Assembly: GCF_916858655.1 (NCBI RefSeq)
Contig: NZ_CAKASL010000001.1
Location: 1 to 64,000 of the forward strand
Source: Aeromicrobium sp. Leaf350
GTDB taxonomy: Bacteria; Actinomycetota; Actinomycetes; Propionibacteriales; Nocardioidaceae
Length of the DNA stretch: 64,000 bases
Reading direction: 5' to 3'
Part shown: piece after piece, positions 8,531 to 19,769 of the stretch
How positions within the stretch are numbered: the first letter of the stretch is position 1
How the letters are laid out: each line of letters begins with the position of its first letter
Translations under genes and position numbers: made by a program
The notes under the pieces: model-generated
Database searches by the model: none
Told to the model about the DNA's origin: nothing
The model's input: the letters and a program-made list of their open reading frames with translations, nothing else

Positions 8531-11209
8531 CTACGCCCCCGCGACGGCGGTCTCGACCGCCGCGATCGCCGACTCGACCCCGGACGCGTCCGCGCCGCCG
8601 CCCTGGGCGACGTCGGCCTTGCCGCCTCCGCGGCCGCCGATCTTCTCGCCCGCGATGCGCACGAGGTCGCCGGCCGCGAGCCCGGCGTCGACGCCGGGCT
8701 TGTTCACGGCGATCACGACGGACGGCTTGGCGTCGACCACGCCGAACAGCGCCACGACGGCGGGACGCTCGGCCCCGAGCCGTGCGCGGACGTCGAGCGC
8801 CAGGGTGCGCAGGTCGCCACCACCGACGCCGTCGAGCCGCGCCGCCACGACCGTAGCGCCGTTGACGTCCTTGCCCGAGTCCGCGAGGTTGCCGGCGCCG
8901 GAGAGCAGCTCGGCGGCCTTGATCTTGTCGAGCTCGCGCTCGGTGGCCTTGAGTCGCTCGACGAGGTCACCCACGCGCCCGGGGATGTCGTCGGGCTTGA
9001 CCTTGAGCAGGCCCGAGAGCTGCGCCACCAGGTCGCGCTCACGGGCGAGGTAGGCGAAGCCCTCGATGCCGACGAGCGCCTCGACGCGGCGGTTGCCGGC
9101 GCCGACGGAGCTGTCGGAGGTGACGACGACCGTGCCGATCTGCGAGGAGTGCTCGACGTGGGTTCCGCCGCAGAGCTCGCGCGACCACGGCCCCCCGATC
9201 TCGACGACGCGGACCTCCTCGCCGTACGTCTCGCCGAAGAGTGCCAGCGCGCCGGCCTCACGGGCCTGCGGCAGCGTCATGTAGCTCGCGCTGACGGGGA
9301 GGTCGGCACGCAACGCGCGGTTCGAGGCGGCCTCCACGTCGCTCAGCTGCTCGGGCGACAGCGCGCCGCCCCAGCCGAAGTCGAGACGCAGGTAGCCGGG
9401 GCGGTTGTACGAGCCCGACTGCAGCGCCGTGGGTCCGAGCACCTCGCGCAGCGCGGCGTGCACGACGTGCGTGCCCGAGTGCGCCTGGCGGGCGCCGGTG
9501 CGCCACTCGGGGTCGACCTGCGCCTCGAGGGTCGTGTCGAGCGTGAGCTCGCCCTCGAGCACACGCACCTGGTGCACGACGAGACCCTTGATGGGCCGCT
9601 GGACGTCGAGCACCTCGGCCCGACCTCCCCCTGATGCGGCAGAGCCCCACAGCAGGTGACCCGCGTCGGCGTTCTGTCCGCCCGACTCGGCGTAGAAGGG
9701 CGTGCGGTCGAGCACGACCTCGCCGACGGAGCCGGCGCCGATCGCCGGGGTCGAGGCGCCCTCGTTCAGGAGGGCGAGCACGCGCGACTCGGTCGCGAGG
9801 GTCGTGTAGGCCTGCCAGTCGGTCGGACCGTGCGCGTCGAGCGCGGCGCGGTACGCCGTGGTGTCGGCGTGGACGCCCTTCTTGGACTTCGCGTCGGCCT
9901 TCGCCCGCGCCCGCTGCTCGGCCATGAGGGCGCGGAAGCCGTCGGCGTCGACGGACAGGCCCTGCTCCTCGGCCATCTCGAGCGTCAGGTCGATCGGGAA
10001 GCCGTAGGTGTCATGGAGCTGGAACGCGGCCTCGCCGCTCAGGCCGGTGCCGCCGCTCTGCTTCACGGCGACGGCCTGCTGGTCGAAGATCTGCGTGCCC
10101 TTGCCGAGGGTCTGGCGGAACGCCTCCTCCTCGGCGTAGGCGACCTGGCTGATGCGCGGGAAGTCGGCCTCGAGCTCGGGGTAGCTGGCCTTCATGCGGT
10201 CCAGACTGACCGGCAGGAGCGCCGGCAGCGCCGGGTCCTCGTAACCGAGCAGGCGCATCGAGCGCACCGCGCGGCGCAGGAGTCGGCGCAGCACGTAGCC
10301 GCGCGCCTCGTTGCCGGGCGTGACGCCGTCGCCCATGAGCATCAGGCCGCTGCGGACGTGGTCGGCGATGACCCGGAAGCGCACGTCGTCGACGTGGTCG
10401 GCTCCGTAGCGACGGCCCGTCAGCTCCTCGGCCCTGGCGATGACCGGGAAGACCTCGTCGATCTCGTAGAGGTTCTCCTTGCCCTGCAGGAGGTAGGCGA
10501 CGCGCTCCAGGCCCATGCCGGTGTCGATGTTCTGCTGCGGGAGCGGACCCACGACGTCGAACTGGTCCTTGGCCCGGACGTTGGTGATCTCCTCCTGCAT
10601 GAACACGAGGTTCCAGATCTCCAGGAAGCGGTCCTCGTCGGCCTCGGGCCCGCCGTCGGGGCCGTACTGCGCGCCGCGGTCGACGTAGATCTCGCTGCAG
10701 GGGCCGCCGGGGCCGGGCACGCCCATGTGCCAGTAGTTGTCGAGGAGGCCACGGTTCTGGATGCGCTCGTCGGGCAGGCCCGCGACCTTCTTCCAGATCT
10801 CGCGCGCCTCGGTGTCGGAGTGCAGCACGGTGACCCAGATCTTCTCGGGGTCGAAGCCCAGTCCGCCGTCGTCGAGCGAGCCCGTGATGAGGCGCCACGC
10901 GTGCGTGATCGCCCCCTCCTTGAAGTAGTCGCCGAAGGAGAAGTTGCCGTTCATCTGGAAGAACGTGCCGTGCCGCGTGGTCTTGCCGACCTCCTCGATG
11001 TCGAGGGTGCGCACGCACTTCTGGACGCTCGTCGCCCGGTCGAACGAGGGCGTCTCCTGACCCAGGAAGTACGGCTTGAACGGCACCATGCCGGCGTTGA
11101 CGAACAACAGGTTGGGGTCGTCGAACAGCAGCGGTGCCGAGGGCACCACCGTGTGTCCGGCGGCCTCGAAGTGCGCGAGGAATCGGCGCCGGATCTCGGC
11201 GGTCTCCAT
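8531..11209 (-). CDS. alaS: Alanyl-tRNA synthetase
   Basis: 892 residues from the ATG at 11209, beginning [15 protein letters not shown] as in the family. Class II catalytic core (motif 2 around [20 protein letters not shown]; motif 3 GMGLERVA), then editing domain with HSGTHVVHA and the Zn-binding CGGTHVEH, and C-Ala domain ending with [14 protein letters not shown]. An upstream in-frame extension without a ribosome site was rejected. The start overlaps the preceding stop as TGATG. Confidence 0.97.
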   Translation of the reverse strand: METAEIRRRFLAHFEAAGHTVVPSAPLLFDDPNLLFVNAGMVPFKPYFLGQETPSFDRATSVQKCVRTLDIEEVGKTTRHGTFFQMNGNFSFGDYFKEGAITHAWRLITGSLDDGGLGFDPEKIWVTVLHSDTEAREIWKKVAGLPDERIQNRGLLDNYWHMGVPGPGGPCSEIYVDRGAQYGPDGGPEADEDRFLEIWNLVFMQEEITNVRAKDQFDVVGPLPQQNIDTGMGLERVAYLLQGKENLYEIDEVFPVIARAEELTGRRYGADHVDDVRFRVIADHVRSGLMLMGDGVTPGNEARGYVLRRLLRRAVRSMRLLGYEDPALPALLPVSLDRMKASYPELEADFPRISQVAYAEEEAFRQTLGKGTQIFDQQAVAVKQSGGTGLSGEAAFQLHDTYGFPIDLTLEMAEEQGLSVDADGFRALMAEQRARAKADAKSKKGVHADTTAYRAALDAHGPTDWQAYTTLATESRVLALLNEGASTPAIGAGSVGEVVLDRTPFYAESGGQNADAGHLLWGSAASGGGRAEVLDVQRPIKGLVVHQVRVLEGELTLDTTLEAQVDPEWRTGARQAHSGTHVVHAALREVLGPTALQSGSYNRPGYLRLDFGWGGALSPEQLSDVEAASNRALRADLPVSASYMTLPQAREAGALALFGETYGEEVRVVEIGGPWSRELCGGTHVEHSSQIGTVVVTSDSSVGAGNRRVEALVGIEGFAYLARERDLVAQLSGLLKVKPDDIPGRVGDLVERLKATERELDKIKAAELLSGAGNLADSGKDVNGATVVAARLDGVGGGDLRTLALDVRARLGAERPAVVALFGVVDAKPSVVIAVNKPGVDAGLAAGDLVRIAGEKIGGRGGGKADVAQGGGADASGVESAIAAVETAVAGA

Positions 11210-11493
11210 CAGTCGGTGTCCTTGTCGGTGTTCGTCGTGGGGGTGCTGGGCAAGGCGTTCTCGGCGGTGGCCGGGAGTGCAGCGTGACGGTACAGGTCGT
11301 CGACCACGTCGCGTTGCTTGGCCTGCATGCCGTCGCGGGTCTCGGCGCGCAGCTCGCGCCACCCGACCCCGAGTGCTGCTGCCTGGTCGGCGATGCCGGG
11401 CACGGAGAGCCGGTACGCGGCCCGTCGCGCCTTGACGCTGGCGTAGACGCCGGCGGCGGTGCCCGCGACGAACCACACGACGCGCGGGGTCAT
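11209..11493 (-). CDS. Small membrane protein, DUF6167-like
   Basis: 94 residues. N-terminal hydrophobic segment ([25 protein letters not shown]), then a charged region. The [23 protein letters not shown] opening and position directly before alaS match the DUF6167 protein of the Streptomyces alaS locus. Function unknown. Coupled at both ends (ATGA with the upstream gene, TGATG with alaS), so it is co-translated with alaS. Confidence 0.75.
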   Translation of the reverse strand: MTPRVVWFVAGTAAGVYASVKARRAAYRLSVPGIADQAAALGVGWRELRAETRDGMQAKQRDVVDDLYRHAALPATAENALPSTPTTNTDKDTD

Positions 11494-12026
11494 CGGTCGG
11501 CCTCGGGCGGGCTGACCCAGGCCGTTCCCGGGTTCGGCGTGGGCACGTGGGCCCGGGCGGCGCGTCGGCCGGTGCGCTGACGCTCGCGACGCCGACGCGT
11601 GAGCTCGCGCCGCATCAGGGCAGCGATGCGGTCGCGCGACTCGGGGCGCAGCGCGTGGGCGAGGCCGTGCACCACGATCGTGAGGCGGGTGGTCGGGCGG
11701 CTGAGGGCCGTCGCGACGAGCTCGGTGCTGGTGGGCACCACGAACACCTTGCCGTCGACGATGCGGGTCTCGGGCGCGCTCGCGGGGTCGCGCTCCTGGC
11801 GCAGCACCAGCGCACGATCGTCGCCCGGCACGTAGGGCTCCGGCACGAGCGCGGCAGGCTCCACACGGGGGGACGTCTCCGTGGCGCCGGCGCGCTCGAC
11901 GAGCTCGGCCAGGGCTGCACGGTCACGGGCGACCTGGCGCGCCGCCCGCACCGTCACGATCGCCGCGACGAGCGCCAGCAGGGCCACCAGGCCCGTGGCG
12001 AGCAGCACGACGAGGGCGGAGGACAT
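11490..12026 (-). CDS. Hypothetical membrane-anchored protein
   Basis: 178 residues: one N-terminal transmembrane helix (about 5-27) followed by a basic cytoplasmic domain rich in Arg near its C-terminus. It occupies the slot where related actinobacteria carry a DUF948 membrane protein, but its body is not recognisably DUF948. ATGA overlap with the next gene. About 90 bp upstream is a short palindrome (CACGAA-AC-TTCGTG, 12109-12122) that could be a regulatory site. Function unknown. Confidence 0.6.
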   Translation of the reverse strand: MSSALVVLLATGLVALLALVAAIVTVRAARQVARDRAALAELVERAGATETSPRVEPAALVPEPYVPGDDRALVLRQERDPASAPETRIVDGKVFVVPTSTELVATALSRPTTRLTIVVHGLAHALRPESRDRIAALMRRELTRRRRERQRTGRRAARAHVPTPNPGTAWVSPPEADR

Positions 12027-12163
12027 GGCCCCGAGGCTACTAGGCCCGCCTCACCCGGGTCTGCCCCCCGCGGATTCTCACGAGACCGTCGGATTCCCGC
12101 ATCACGCCCACGAAACTTCGTGTGCTGACGGCCGATTCCCGGGTTCACCCAGGAATCCTGCAC

Positions 12164-13540
12164 TCAACGGTCGCGCAGGATCGCCCGCAGCCGCGCCAGA
12201 CGTTCACGCAGCGAGCCCTCGAAGCCGTGGGGCGACGGCTGGTAGTACTCAGCTCCGTCGACCGCGTCGGGGGCGTACTGCTGGCCCACCACACCGCGGG
12301 GGTCGTTGTGGGCGTACAGGTAGTCGTGCCCGTGGCCGAGCTTCTTGGCTCCGGAGTAGTGGGCGTCGCGCAGGGCCGGTGGAACCGCACCCGCCTTGCC
12401 GGCGCGGACGTCGGCCAGCGCGGCGTCGATGGCCTTGTAGGCGGCGTTCGACTTCGGGGCGAGGGCCAGGTGGACGACCGCCTGGGCGAGCGGGATGCGG
12501 CCCTCCGGCAGGCCAATCATCGCGACGGCCTCCGCCGCCGCCACGGCCGTGGGCAGCGCGGTGGGATCGGCCATGCCGACGTCCTCGCTCGCCGAGATGA
12601 TGAGCCTCCGGGCGATGAACCGGACGTCCTCACCCGCGTCGATCATGCGCGCGAGGTAGTGCAGGGCCGCGTCGACGTCGGAACCGCGAATGCTCTTGAT
12701 CAGGGCGCTCGCGACGTCGTAGTGCTGGTCGCCCTGGCGGTCGTAGCGCACGGCGGCCTTGTCGACGGCGAGCGCGGCGTCCTCGACCCCGATGACCGCC
12801 TTGTCCTGCGCCCGGGCGGCGCCGGCTGCGGCCTCGAGGTAGGTGAGGGCTCGCCGGCCGTCGCCGCCGGCCAGGCGCACGAGGTGGTCCTTGGCCTCCT
12901 CGGTCAGCTCGACGGCCCCGGCCAGGCCGCGCTCGTCGGTGACGGCGCGGTCCATCAGCGTGCCGATGTCGTCGTCGGTCAGGCTCTCGAGGGTCAGCAG
13001 CAGCGAGCGGCTCAGCAGCGGCGAGATGACGCTGAAGTGCGGGTTCTCGGTCGTGGCCGCGACGAGGCTGACCCACCGGTTCTCGACGCCCGGCAGGAGA
13101 GCGTCCTGCTGCGCCTTGCTGAAACGGTGCACCTCGTCGACGAAGAGCACGGTCTCGCGGCCCGTGTTGGCGAGGGCCTGACGGGACCCGGCGATGACGT
13201 CGCGGACCTCCTTGACGCCGGCACTGACGGCGGAGACCTCGACGAAGCGACGGTCGGTGTGGTTGCTGATGAGGCTCGCCAGGGTGGTCTTGCCGGTGCC
13301 GGGCGGCCCCCAGAGCAGGATCGTCAGCGGCTGGTCGCCCTCGATGACCTGGCGCAGCGGCGAGCCCGGCGCGAGCAGGTGCTGCTGACCCACGAGCTCG
13401 TCGAGGGTGCGAGGGCGCATGCGCACCGCCAGCGGGGCGTTGGCGGAGGCGCTGCCCGCGAGCGAGCCGTTGGAGTCACGGCGCGCGTCGGCCCCACCTC
13501 GGTGCCCGCCCTGGGGCAGGTCGAACAGGCCGTCGCTCAC
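12164..13540 (-). CDS. rarA: Replication-associated recombination protein RarA (MgsA)
   Basis: 458 residues from a GTG start. Clamp-loader-like AAA+ ATPase acting at stalled replication forks. Seen: [15 protein letters not shown], Walker [10 protein letters not shown], Walker [11 protein letters not shown], sensor ATTENP, then the C-terminal tetramerisation region (DVGMADP, SNAAYKA, RDAHYSG, YLYAHND, YYQPS). The gene rpsD, which neighbours rarA in Streptomyces, is absent here. Confidence 0.95.
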   Translation of the reverse strand: MSDGLFDLPQGGHRGGADARRDSNGSLAGSASANAPLAVRMRPRTLDELVGQQHLLAPGSPLRQVIEGDQPLTILLWGPPGTGKTTLASLISNHTDRRFVEVSAVSAGVKEVRDVIAGSRQALANTGRETVLFVDEVHRFSKAQQDALLPGVENRWVSLVAATTENPHFSVISPLLSRSLLLTLESLTDDDIGTLMDRAVTDERGLAGAVELTEEAKDHLVRLAGGDGRRALTYLEAAAGAARAQDKAVIGVEDAALAVDKAAVRYDRQGDQHYDVASALIKSIRGSDVDAALHYLARMIDAGEDVRFIARRLIISASEDVGMADPTALPTAVAAAEAVAMIGLPEGRIPLAQAVVHLALAPKSNAAYKAIDAALADVRAGKAGAVPPALRDAHYSGAKKLGHGHDYLYAHNDPRGVVGQQYAPDAVDGAEYYQPSPHGFEGSLRERLARLRAILRDR

Positions 13541-13613
13541 CCGGCGAGCCTAGCGACGCGCACCGACGGCGGCTCGGCCCGTTGACCGCATCACGATCGG
13601 GACCGAGACTGAG

Positions 13614-13841
13614 GTGATGACAGCGATCGGCATCGGCGCGGCCCTCCTCGTCCTGGTGCTCGTCGGCGTCGGGGCGACGGTCCCCGTGCGCCGTCGCCGC
13701 TCGGCTCGGGTCGCGACCGCGCCGCCGACCCGCGAGGAGCTGGCGATCGTGGCCGAGAACCACCGCCTCCATGGCAGCCGGGAGCACGGCCAGACTCCCC
13801 CCGCGACGCGCGGCTTCGACCACGGAGGATGGGCACCCTGA
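13614..13841 (+). CDS. Small single-pass membrane protein
   Basis: 75 residues. Residues about 4-23 are a hydrophobic helix, followed by VRRRR and a hydrophilic tail. Start is GTG at 13614 or the adjacent ATG at 13617. The 3' end overlaps the following lipoprotein gene by 13 nt, suggesting joint translation. It is divergent from rarA. No known family recognised. Confidence 0.55.
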   Translation: MMTAIGIGAALLVLVLVGVGATVPVRRRRSARVATAPPTREELAIVAENHRLHGSREHGQTPPATRGFDHGGWAP

Positions 13842-14431
13842 ACCGGTCGCGCCGGCGCGCGCAGGCTGCGATCCTCGGGCTGGGCCTGGCCTGCCTCGCC
13901 GCGTGCGGAGGCCCGACGGGGAGCGAGCCGGACGTGCCCGCGTCGGAGGTGGCTGAGTCGTCGGCTCCGACCACGGCAGCGCCCGGCCCGTGCACCTGGG
14001 AGCTCACGGCCGACGAGCCGGCCGGCGGCGCCGAGGCTCCGGGAGACGGTGGTGACGCCTCAGGCGACTCCCCCGAGGTCGCTCCGCACCAGGCCGAGAA
14101 CGACCAGTGGCGCCAGCGGCGCGACGTCACTGCGGCACAGGTCGCCGAGGGGACAGCGCTCGCCGAGCGGCTCCGGCCAGTCCTGGTCTCGGCGTGCGAG
14201 GCGGGCGACTTCTCTCCCGAGAGCCTCGCCGACTCGCTGGCCGTCGCGGAGGGCTGGACCGTCTTCACGATCCAGCCTCGCTCCGCGATGGGCGACACCT
14301 CCACCGGTGTCGTGCTCGCGCTCGAGCGCACCGGGACGTGCCTCGTCGGCGACACGACGCCCGGCGCCGTGCGCGTGCACGTCACCGGACCCATCGCCGA
14401 CGGCGGCTGCTGGGAGCCTCCCAGCAGCTGA
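13829..14431 (+). CDS. Putative lipoprotein of unknown function
   Basis: 200 residues. Basic N-terminus, hydrophobic stretch, and a lipobox CLAAC with modifiable Cys26, so it is probably a membrane-anchored lipoprotein. A low-complexity Ala/Glu/Ser/Pro linker follows, then a domain with three further cysteines. No catalytic motif recognised. It overlaps the small membrane protein upstream and converges on aspS 17 nt downstream. Confidence 0.6.
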   Translation: MGTLNRSRRRAQAAILGLGLACLAACGGPTGSEPDVPASEVAESSAPTTAAPGPCTWELTADEPAGGAEAPGDGGDASGDSPEVAPHQAENDQWRQRRDVTAAQVAEGTALAERLRPVLVSACEAGDFSPESLADSLAVAEGWTVFTIQPRSAMGDTSTGVVLALERTGTCLVGDTTPGAVRVHVTGPIADGGCWEPPSS

Positions 14432-14448
14432 GCCCGTGCGCGCCCGGG

Positions 14449-16227
14449 TCAGGCCTGCGTCTCGGCCTCGTCCTCGGGCTCGAAGTCCACGCCGGCCTCG
14501 GCGCGCTGCTCGTCGGTGATCGGCGCGGGCGCGGCCGTCAGCGGGTCGTACCCGCCGCCGGACTTCGGGAAGGCGATGACGTCGCGGATCGAGTCCGAGC
14601 CGGTCAGCAGAGCCACCGTGCGGTCCCAGCCGAACGCGATGCCGCCGTGCGGCGGGGCGCCGAACGCGAAGGCGTCGAGCAGGAAGCCGAACTTCTCCTC
14701 GGCCTCCTCGGCGCCGATGCCCATGATCTCGAAGACGCGCTTCTGCACGTCCTGGCGGTGGATTCGCAGCGAGCCACCGCCGACCTCGTTGCCGTTGCAG
14801 ACGATGTCGTAGGCCCAGGCGAGGGACTCGCCCGGGGTCGCCAGGGTCTCGACGTCCTGCGGCGCGGTGAACGCGTGGTGCACCGCGGTCCACTCGCCGC
14901 CGCCCACGGCGACGTCGCCGGAGTCGAGCTCGCTGACGGGCTCGAACATCGGCCAGTCGACGACGAAGCAGAACGCCCACGCCGACTCGTCGATCAGGCC
15001 CTCGCGGCGCGCGATCTCGACCCGTGCGGCACCGAGCAGCTGGCGCATCGACTTCGTGGGGCCGGCGGCGAAGTAGATCGCGTCGCCCGGCTTCGCGCCG
15101 GCCGCGGCGGCCAGGCCGTCGCGCTCCGCGTCGGAGAGGTTCTTGGCGACGGGCCCGCCGAGCGTGCCGTCCTCCTGCACCAGCACGTAGGCCAGCCCGC
15201 GGGCGCCGCGCTGCTTGGCCCACTCCTGCCAGCCGTCGAGCGTGCGACGCGGCTGGTCCGCGCCGCCCGGGTGCACCACGGCGCCCACGTAGGGCGCCTG
15301 AAACACGCGGAACGGGGTGTCCTTGAAGTACTCGGTCAGCTCGGTGAGCTCGAGGTCGAAGCGCAGGTCGGGCTTGTCGGAGCCGTACTTACCCATCGCG
15401 TCCGCGTAGGTGATGCGCGGGAACGGCGTCGGGAGGTCGACGTCGATGAGCTTCCAGAGCGCGACGTAGATCTCCTCGGCCAGCGCGATGACGTCGTCCT
15501 GGTCGACGAAGCTCATCTCGACGTCGAGCTGGGTGAACTCCGGCTGCCGGTCGGCACGGAAGTCCTCGTCGCGGTAGCAGCGCGCGATCTGGTAGTACCG
15601 CTCCAGGCCGCCGACCATCAGGAGCTGCTTGAACAGCTGCGGGCTCTGCGGCAGCGCGTACCAGCTGCCCGGGCGCAGCCGCGCGGGCACGAGGAAGTCG
15701 CGAGCACCTTCGGGGGTCGAGCGCGTCAGCGTGGGGGTCTCGACCTCCACGAAGTCGTGCTTCGCCAGCACCTCGCGTGCGGTGGCGTTGACCTTCGAGC
15801 GCAGCCGCAGCGCGGCGGCCGGGCCGGAGCGGCGCAGGTCGAGGTAGCGGTGGCGCAGGCGCGCCTCCTCACCGACCTCGCCGGCACTCGAGGCGGCGGC
15901 GTCGTCGATGGGGAACGGCAGCGGCGCGGACGCGCTGAGGATCTCGACGTCGTCGGCGACGACCTCGATCTCGCCCGTGGCGATGGCCGCGTTCTCGTTG
16001 CCGTCGGGGCGGCGCTGCACCGTGCCGGTGATCTTGAGGCAGTACTCGGCGCGCAGCTGGTGGGCGACGTCCTCGCGGACCACGACCTGCACGACGCCGC
16101 TGGCCTCGCGCAGGTCGATGAACGCGACTCCGCCGTGATCTCGGCGACGAGCCACCCAGCCGGCCAGCGTCACCTGCTGGCCGATGCTGTCGGCGGTCAG
16201 GGTGCCGGCGTCATGCGTGCGGATCAC
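14449..16227 (-). CDS. aspS: Aspartyl-tRNA synthetase (probably non-discriminating)
   Basis: 592 residues from a GTG start, GTGA-coupled to hisS. Bacterial-type AspRS: N-terminal OB anticodon-binding domain, class II core (motif 2 [20 protein letters not shown]; motif 3 GIAFGWDR) and the GAD insertion. In the anticodon-binding region it reads RRRDHGGV: the His is the residue found in the non-discriminating AspRS of Pseudomonas, whereas discriminating enzymes have Leu. It may therefore also charge tRNA-Asn, with GatCAB making Asn-tRNA; gat genes are not in the window. Confidence 0.95.
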   Translation of the reverse strand: MIRTHDAGTLTADSIGQQVTLAGWVARRRDHGGVAFIDLREASGVVQVVVREDVAHQLRAEYCLKITGTVQRRPDGNENAAIATGEIEVVADDVEILSASAPLPFPIDDAAASSAGEVGEEARLRHRYLDLRRSGPAAALRLRSKVNATAREVLAKHDFVEVETPTLTRSTPEGARDFLVPARLRPGSWYALPQSPQLFKQLLMVGGLERYYQIARCYRDEDFRADRQPEFTQLDVEMSFVDQDDVIALAEEIYVALWKLIDVDLPTPFPRITYADAMGKYGSDKPDLRFDLELTELTEYFKDTPFRVFQAPYVGAVVHPGGADQPRRTLDGWQEWAKQRGARGLAYVLVQEDGTLGGPVAKNLSDAERDGLAAAAGAKPGDAIYFAAGPTKSMRQLLGAARVEIARREGLIDESAWAFCFVVDWPMFEPVSELDSGDVAVGGGEWTAVHHAFTAPQDVETLATPGESLAWAYDIVCNGNEVGGGSLRIHRQDVQKRVFEIMGIGAEEAEEKFGFLLDAFAFGAPPHGGIAFGWDRTVALLTGSDSIRDVIAFPKSGGGYDPLTAAPAPITDEQRAEAGVDFEPEDEAETQA

Positions 16228-17585
16228 GAGTTCTTCTCCTCGGTACGGGGTGTGGGGCTGGGGGCGACGACCTGCGGGCGCAGGTCCTCGACGGGCGGGG
16301 TCCAGGTGGTGGGGTCGATCTCGACCTGGTCGCCCGAGCGGATGTCCTTGACGGTGTGGGCGGTGGAGCGCTCATCGGGTCCGAACCAGACGAACGGGAT
16401 GCCGCGGCGCTCGGCGTGTCGGATCTGCTTGCCGAACTTGGCGGCCGCCGGGGCGACTTCCGTCGGGATCCCGCGCGAGCGCAGGGCCCGGGCGACGTCG
16501 TCGGCCGCCCGGCGATCGGCCTCGTCGGACACGGCCACGAGCACAGCGGACGGGACCGAGCGGCTCGTGGTCAGCCCGTCGGCCAGCAGGGCCGCGAGCA
16601 GGCGCGAGACCCCGAGGGAGATGCCGACGCCGGGGTACGTGCTGCGGTTGTCGGCGGCGAGCCTCTCGTACCGGCCGCCGGAGCAGATCGATCCGAGCTG
16701 CTCGTAGCCCGACAGGCGGGTCTCGAAGACCGTGCCGGTGTAGTAGTCGAGGCCGCGCGCGATGCGGAGGTCGGCGGTCACGGTGACGCGCTCCGGGGCC
16801 ACGATCGAGCCGACGACGTGGGCGAGCTCGGCCAGGCCCTCGGCGAGCATCGGGTGCTCGACGCCGAGCGCCTCGACGCGCTGCACGAAGGAGGTGTCGG
16901 GCGTGACGATCTCGGCCAGGCCGAGCACCTTCGTGGCGCTGTCGTCGTCGACTCCGATCTCGGCGAGCATGACGCGGATCTTCTCGGGGCTCACCTTGTC
17001 GAGCTTGTCGACCACCTGCATGACGGCGGTGGGGTCGGCCAGGCCGAGTCCCAGGTAGAAGCCCTCGAGCACCTTGCGGTTCGCGACCTGCAAGGTGGCG
17101 TGCGCGGTCGGGGAGCCCACGAGGTCCATCAGGCCGCCGAGCGCCTCGGTCATGACCTGGGCCACCTCGACGTCGGCATGGGCCGGCAGCACGTCCCGGC
17201 CGACCACGTCGATGTCGGCCTGCGTGAACTCACGGAAGCGGCCCTGCTGCGGACGCTCGCCGCGCCAGACCTTCTGGATCTGGTGCCGTCGGAAGGGGAA
17301 GTCGAGCTCGTTGGCGTTCTCGACGACGTACCGCGCGAACGGCACCGTGAGGTCGAAGTGGAGCGCCAGCTCGGCGTCACCGCTCTCGTCGGCCAGACGC
17401 CGCACGGCGTAGACCTCCTTGTCGATCTCGCCCTTGCGCAGCAGCACCTCGACCGGCTCGACGGCGCGGGTCTCGACCGAGCCGAAGCCGTGCAGCTCGA
17501 ACGTCGTGCGCAGGTGGTCGAGCACGGCCTGCTCGACGATGCGCTCCCGCGGCGTGTACTCCGGGAACCCGGACAGCTTCGCCAT
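16224..17585 (-). CDS. hisS: Histidyl-tRNA synthetase
   Basis: 453 residues. Class II synthetase: starts [16 protein letters not shown], motif 2 [18 protein letters not shown], histidine-binding [12 protein letters not shown], and GGRYERL; C-terminal anticodon domain follows. Coupled upstream to the metallo-beta-lactamase gene (TGATG) and downstream to aspS (GTGA). Confidence 0.96.
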   Translation of the reverse strand: MAKLSGFPEYTPRERIVEQAVLDHLRTTFELHGFGSVETRAVEPVEVLLRKGEIDKEVYAVRRLADESGDAELALHFDLTVPFARYVVENANELDFPFRRHQIQKVWRGERPQQGRFREFTQADIDVVGRDVLPAHADVEVAQVMTEALGGLMDLVGSPTAHATLQVANRKVLEGFYLGLGLADPTAVMQVVDKLDKVSPEKIRVMLAEIGVDDDSATKVLGLAEIVTPDTSFVQRVEALGVEHPMLAEGLAELAHVVGSIVAPERVTVTADLRIARGLDYYTGTVFETRLSGYEQLGSICSGGRYERLAADNRSTYPGVGISLGVSRLLAALLADGLTTSRSVPSAVLVAVSDEADRRAADDVARALRSRGIPTEVAPAAAKFGKQIRHAERRGIPFVWFGPDERSTAHTVKDIRSGDQVEIDPTTWTPPVEDLRPQVVAPSPTPRTEEKNS

Positions 17586-18307
17586 CAGCTGAGTCCGTCC
17601 GCACTGTGCTCATCGACGAGGGGCACCAGGTAGGGGTTCGTCACGCGCTCGCGCCCGACCGAGGTCTGCGGTCCGTGGCCGGGAAGCACCACGACGTCGT
17701 CGCGGAGCGGCAGCACCTTCGTGCGCAGGCTGTCGATCATCTCCGGGTGCGACCCGCCCACCAGGTCGGTGCGGCCGATCGAGCCGGCGAACAGGAAGTC
17801 GCCCGAGAACATGACCTGCGAGACCTGCTCGTCGTCCGGGTAGTCGATCAGGTAGTAGAGCGTGCCGGGCGTGTGACCAGGCACGTGGGCGACCGTGAAG
17901 GTGACGCCGTCGACGTCGAACGTCGCGCCGTCGACCGCGTCGCGCACGTCGGCGGGCTCGACGAACTCCGGCAGCTCGCCGTCGAGGCCCAGCTGGCCAC
18001 GCAGCATCGCGGCGGACTCGTTCGAGATCGCGGCCATCGGGTCGCTCAGCAGGTGACGGTCGGCCGGGTGGATCCAGACGGGGCAGCCCCACTCGGCGGC
18101 GACGTCCTGCGCGCACCAGAGGTGGTCGAAGTGGCCGTGGGTCACCAGGACCGCCTGCGGGGTGAGGTCGTGCTCGGCCGCGGCCGAGCGAACGCCCTCG
18201 ATGGCGTCCATGCCCGGGTCGACGACCGCGCAGCCGGCGCCCGGACCACGGGCGACGAGGTAGCAGTTCGCCTGCAACGGACCGGCAGGAAAGGACGTCA
18301 GGAGCAC
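17585..18307 (-). CDS. Glyoxalase II-like MBL-fold hydrolase
   Basis: 240 residues from the GTG at 18307 (LLTSFPAGPLQANCYLV opening). Metallo-beta-lactamase fold with the binuclear metal motif HGHFDHL (THGHFDHLW), a later His in VPGHTPG, Asp in FSGDFLF, and His in LPGHGP. Hydrolyses a thioester or similar; the substrate is unknown. It is upstream of hisS in many actinobacteria. Divergent from the DUF349 gene across 74 bp that must hold both promoters. Confidence 0.85.
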   Translation of the reverse strand: MLLTSFPAGPLQANCYLVARGPGAGCAVVDPGMDAIEGVRSAAAEHDLTPQAVLVTHGHFDHLWCAQDVAAEWGCPVWIHPADRHLLSDPMAAISNESAAMLRGQLGLDGELPEFVEPADVRDAVDGATFDVDGVTFTVAHVPGHTPGTLYYLIDYPDDEQVSQVMFSGDFLFAGSIGRTDLVGGSHPEMIDSLRTKVLPLRDDVVVLPGHGPQTSVGRERVTNPYLVPLVDEHSADGLS

Positions 18308-18381
18308 GTCGGACAGGGTACGCGAGGTCGATGGTCGGTCCGCCGCCCCTCCTGCGCGACGGGGCTCCCTAGACTGTGCCC

Positions 18382-19620
18382 ATGACCACACCCGCCGAGC
18401 ACCCGTGGGGCCGCGTCGACGACGAGGGCAACGTCCACCTCCGCACCGCCGACGGCGAGCGGCTCATCGGCCAGTGGGCCGCCGGGTCCGACCCCGCTGA
18501 GGCGATCGCGTTCTACGAGCGACGCTTCGGTGCGCTCGAGACCGAGGTCGAGCTGCTCGAGAAGCGGCTCGAGTCGGGTGCCCTCTCCCCCGCCGACGCC
18601 GTGAAGGCCCTCGACAGGGCGCGCGAGAACATCACGGACGCCGCGGCGCTCGGCGATCTCGCCTCGCTCCAGACCCGTCTGGAGGCGCTGGCGCCGCAGA
18701 TCGAGAAGGCGCGCGAGGAGCGCAAGGCGGCCCGCGTCGCCGAGCAGGCCCAGGCCGAGGTCCGCAAGAACGCCATCGTCACCGAGGCCGAGAAGATCGC
18801 CGAGGGCACCGACTACCGCAAGGGCGCCGACCGCCTGAGCGAGCTGCTCGACGAGTGGAAGGCGCTCCCCCGCCTCGCCAAGTCCGCCGACGACGCGCTC
18901 TGGCACCGCTTCAGTGGCGCCCGCACGGCCTTCATGCGTCGTCGCAAGACCTTCTTCGCCGAGCAGGACGGCAAGCGCTCCGAGGCCAAGAAGACCAAGG
19001 AGAAGCTCATCGCGGAGGCCGAGGCCCTGTCGAGCTCGACCGACTTCGGTGCGACCGCCGGCGCCTACCGCGACCTCATGACGCGCTGGAAGGCCGCAGG
19101 CGCTGCCCCGCGCAACGTCGAGGACAAGCTCTGGAAGCGCTTCCGCGCCGCGCAGGACGTCTTCTTCCAGGCCCGTGAGGAGGCCAACGCCGCGCTCGAC
19201 GCCGAGTTCGCGGTGAACGCCGAGGCCAAGGAGAAGATCCTGGTCGAGGCCGAGGCGCTGCTCCCGATCACCAACCTCGAGGCGGCGCGCCGCGCCATGA
19301 ACGACATCGCCGACCGCTGGGAGGCGGCCGGCAAGGTGCCGCGCGCCCGCATCTCCGAGCTCGAAGGCCGCATCAAGAAGGTCGAGCAGGCCATCAAGGC
19401 GGCCGGCGACCAGGAGTGGAAGCGCACCGATCCGGAGAAGTCGGCTCGCGCCGACGACATGATCGGCAAGCTCGAGCGTGCGATCACCGAGGCCGAGGAG
19501 ACGCTCGCCAAGGCCGAGGCCGCCGGCGACGCCCGGCGCGCCAAGGATGCCGCCGCCAAGCTCGAGAACCACCGCGCCTTCCTCGCGATGGCCCAGAAGG
19601 CCCAGTCCGACTTCTCCTGA
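18382..19620 (+). CDS. DUF349 domain protein
   Basis: 412 residues from ATG 18382 (a GTG at 18376 would add two). After an N-terminal module (WGRVDDEGNVHLRTADGERLIG) the protein is almost entirely charged alpha helix with repeated DUF349 units, recognised by the recurring WKxxG/A...LWxRF pattern (DEWKALPRL..ALWHRF; TRWKAAGAA..KLWKRF; DRWEAAGKV). Strong coiled coil. Function is not established. It sits next to relA by conserved synteny, here separated by the inverted-repeat cassette. Confidence 0.85.
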   Translation: MTTPAEHPWGRVDDEGNVHLRTADGERLIGQWAAGSDPAEAIAFYERRFGALETEVELLEKRLESGALSPADAVKALDRARENITDAAALGDLASLQTRLEALAPQIEKAREERKAARVAEQAQAEVRKNAIVTEAEKIAEGTDYRKGADRLSELLDEWKALPRLAKSADDALWHRFSGARTAFMRRRKTFFAEQDGKRSEAKKTKEKLIAEAEALSSSTDFGATAGAYRDLMTRWKAAGAAPRNVEDKLWKRFRAAQDVFFQAREEANAALDAEFAVNAEAKEKILVEAEALLPITNLEAARRAMNDIADRWEAAGKVPRARISELEGRIKKVEQAIKAAGDQEWKRTDPEKSARADDMIGKLERAITEAEETLAKAEAAGDARRAKDAAAKLENHRAFLAMAQKAQSDFS

Positions 19621-19625
19621 CCCGT

Positions 19626-19683
19626 ACCGCTCGCGAGAGACTTTGTTACCCCTCGCGAGAGACCTTGTTCGTGGTCACGAGCG
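19626..19683 (+). repeat. Left arm of 58-bp inverted repeat
   Basis: Contains two related sub-repeats, CGCGAGAGACTTTGTTACC and CGCGAGAGACCTTGTTCGT, each including the palindrome CTCGCGAG. It matches the reverse complement of 20715-20772 at 57 of 58 positions, the single mismatch being at 19654 (C here, G in the other arm). Confidence 0.95.
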
Positions 19684-19769
19684 CCGATGTTGGTGCTCAG
19701 GAGCGAGCGATGAACGCGGCCTGTGGACAGCGGACCCCGTGACGAGCGATCTCGGACTTCCATGTCCCC

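Noticed and set aside
12109-12122. Palindrome CACGAA-AC-TTCGTG as an operator
   Set aside because: Short, about 90 bp from the nearest start, and without promoter or regulator evidence; mentioned only in the neighbouring gene entry.
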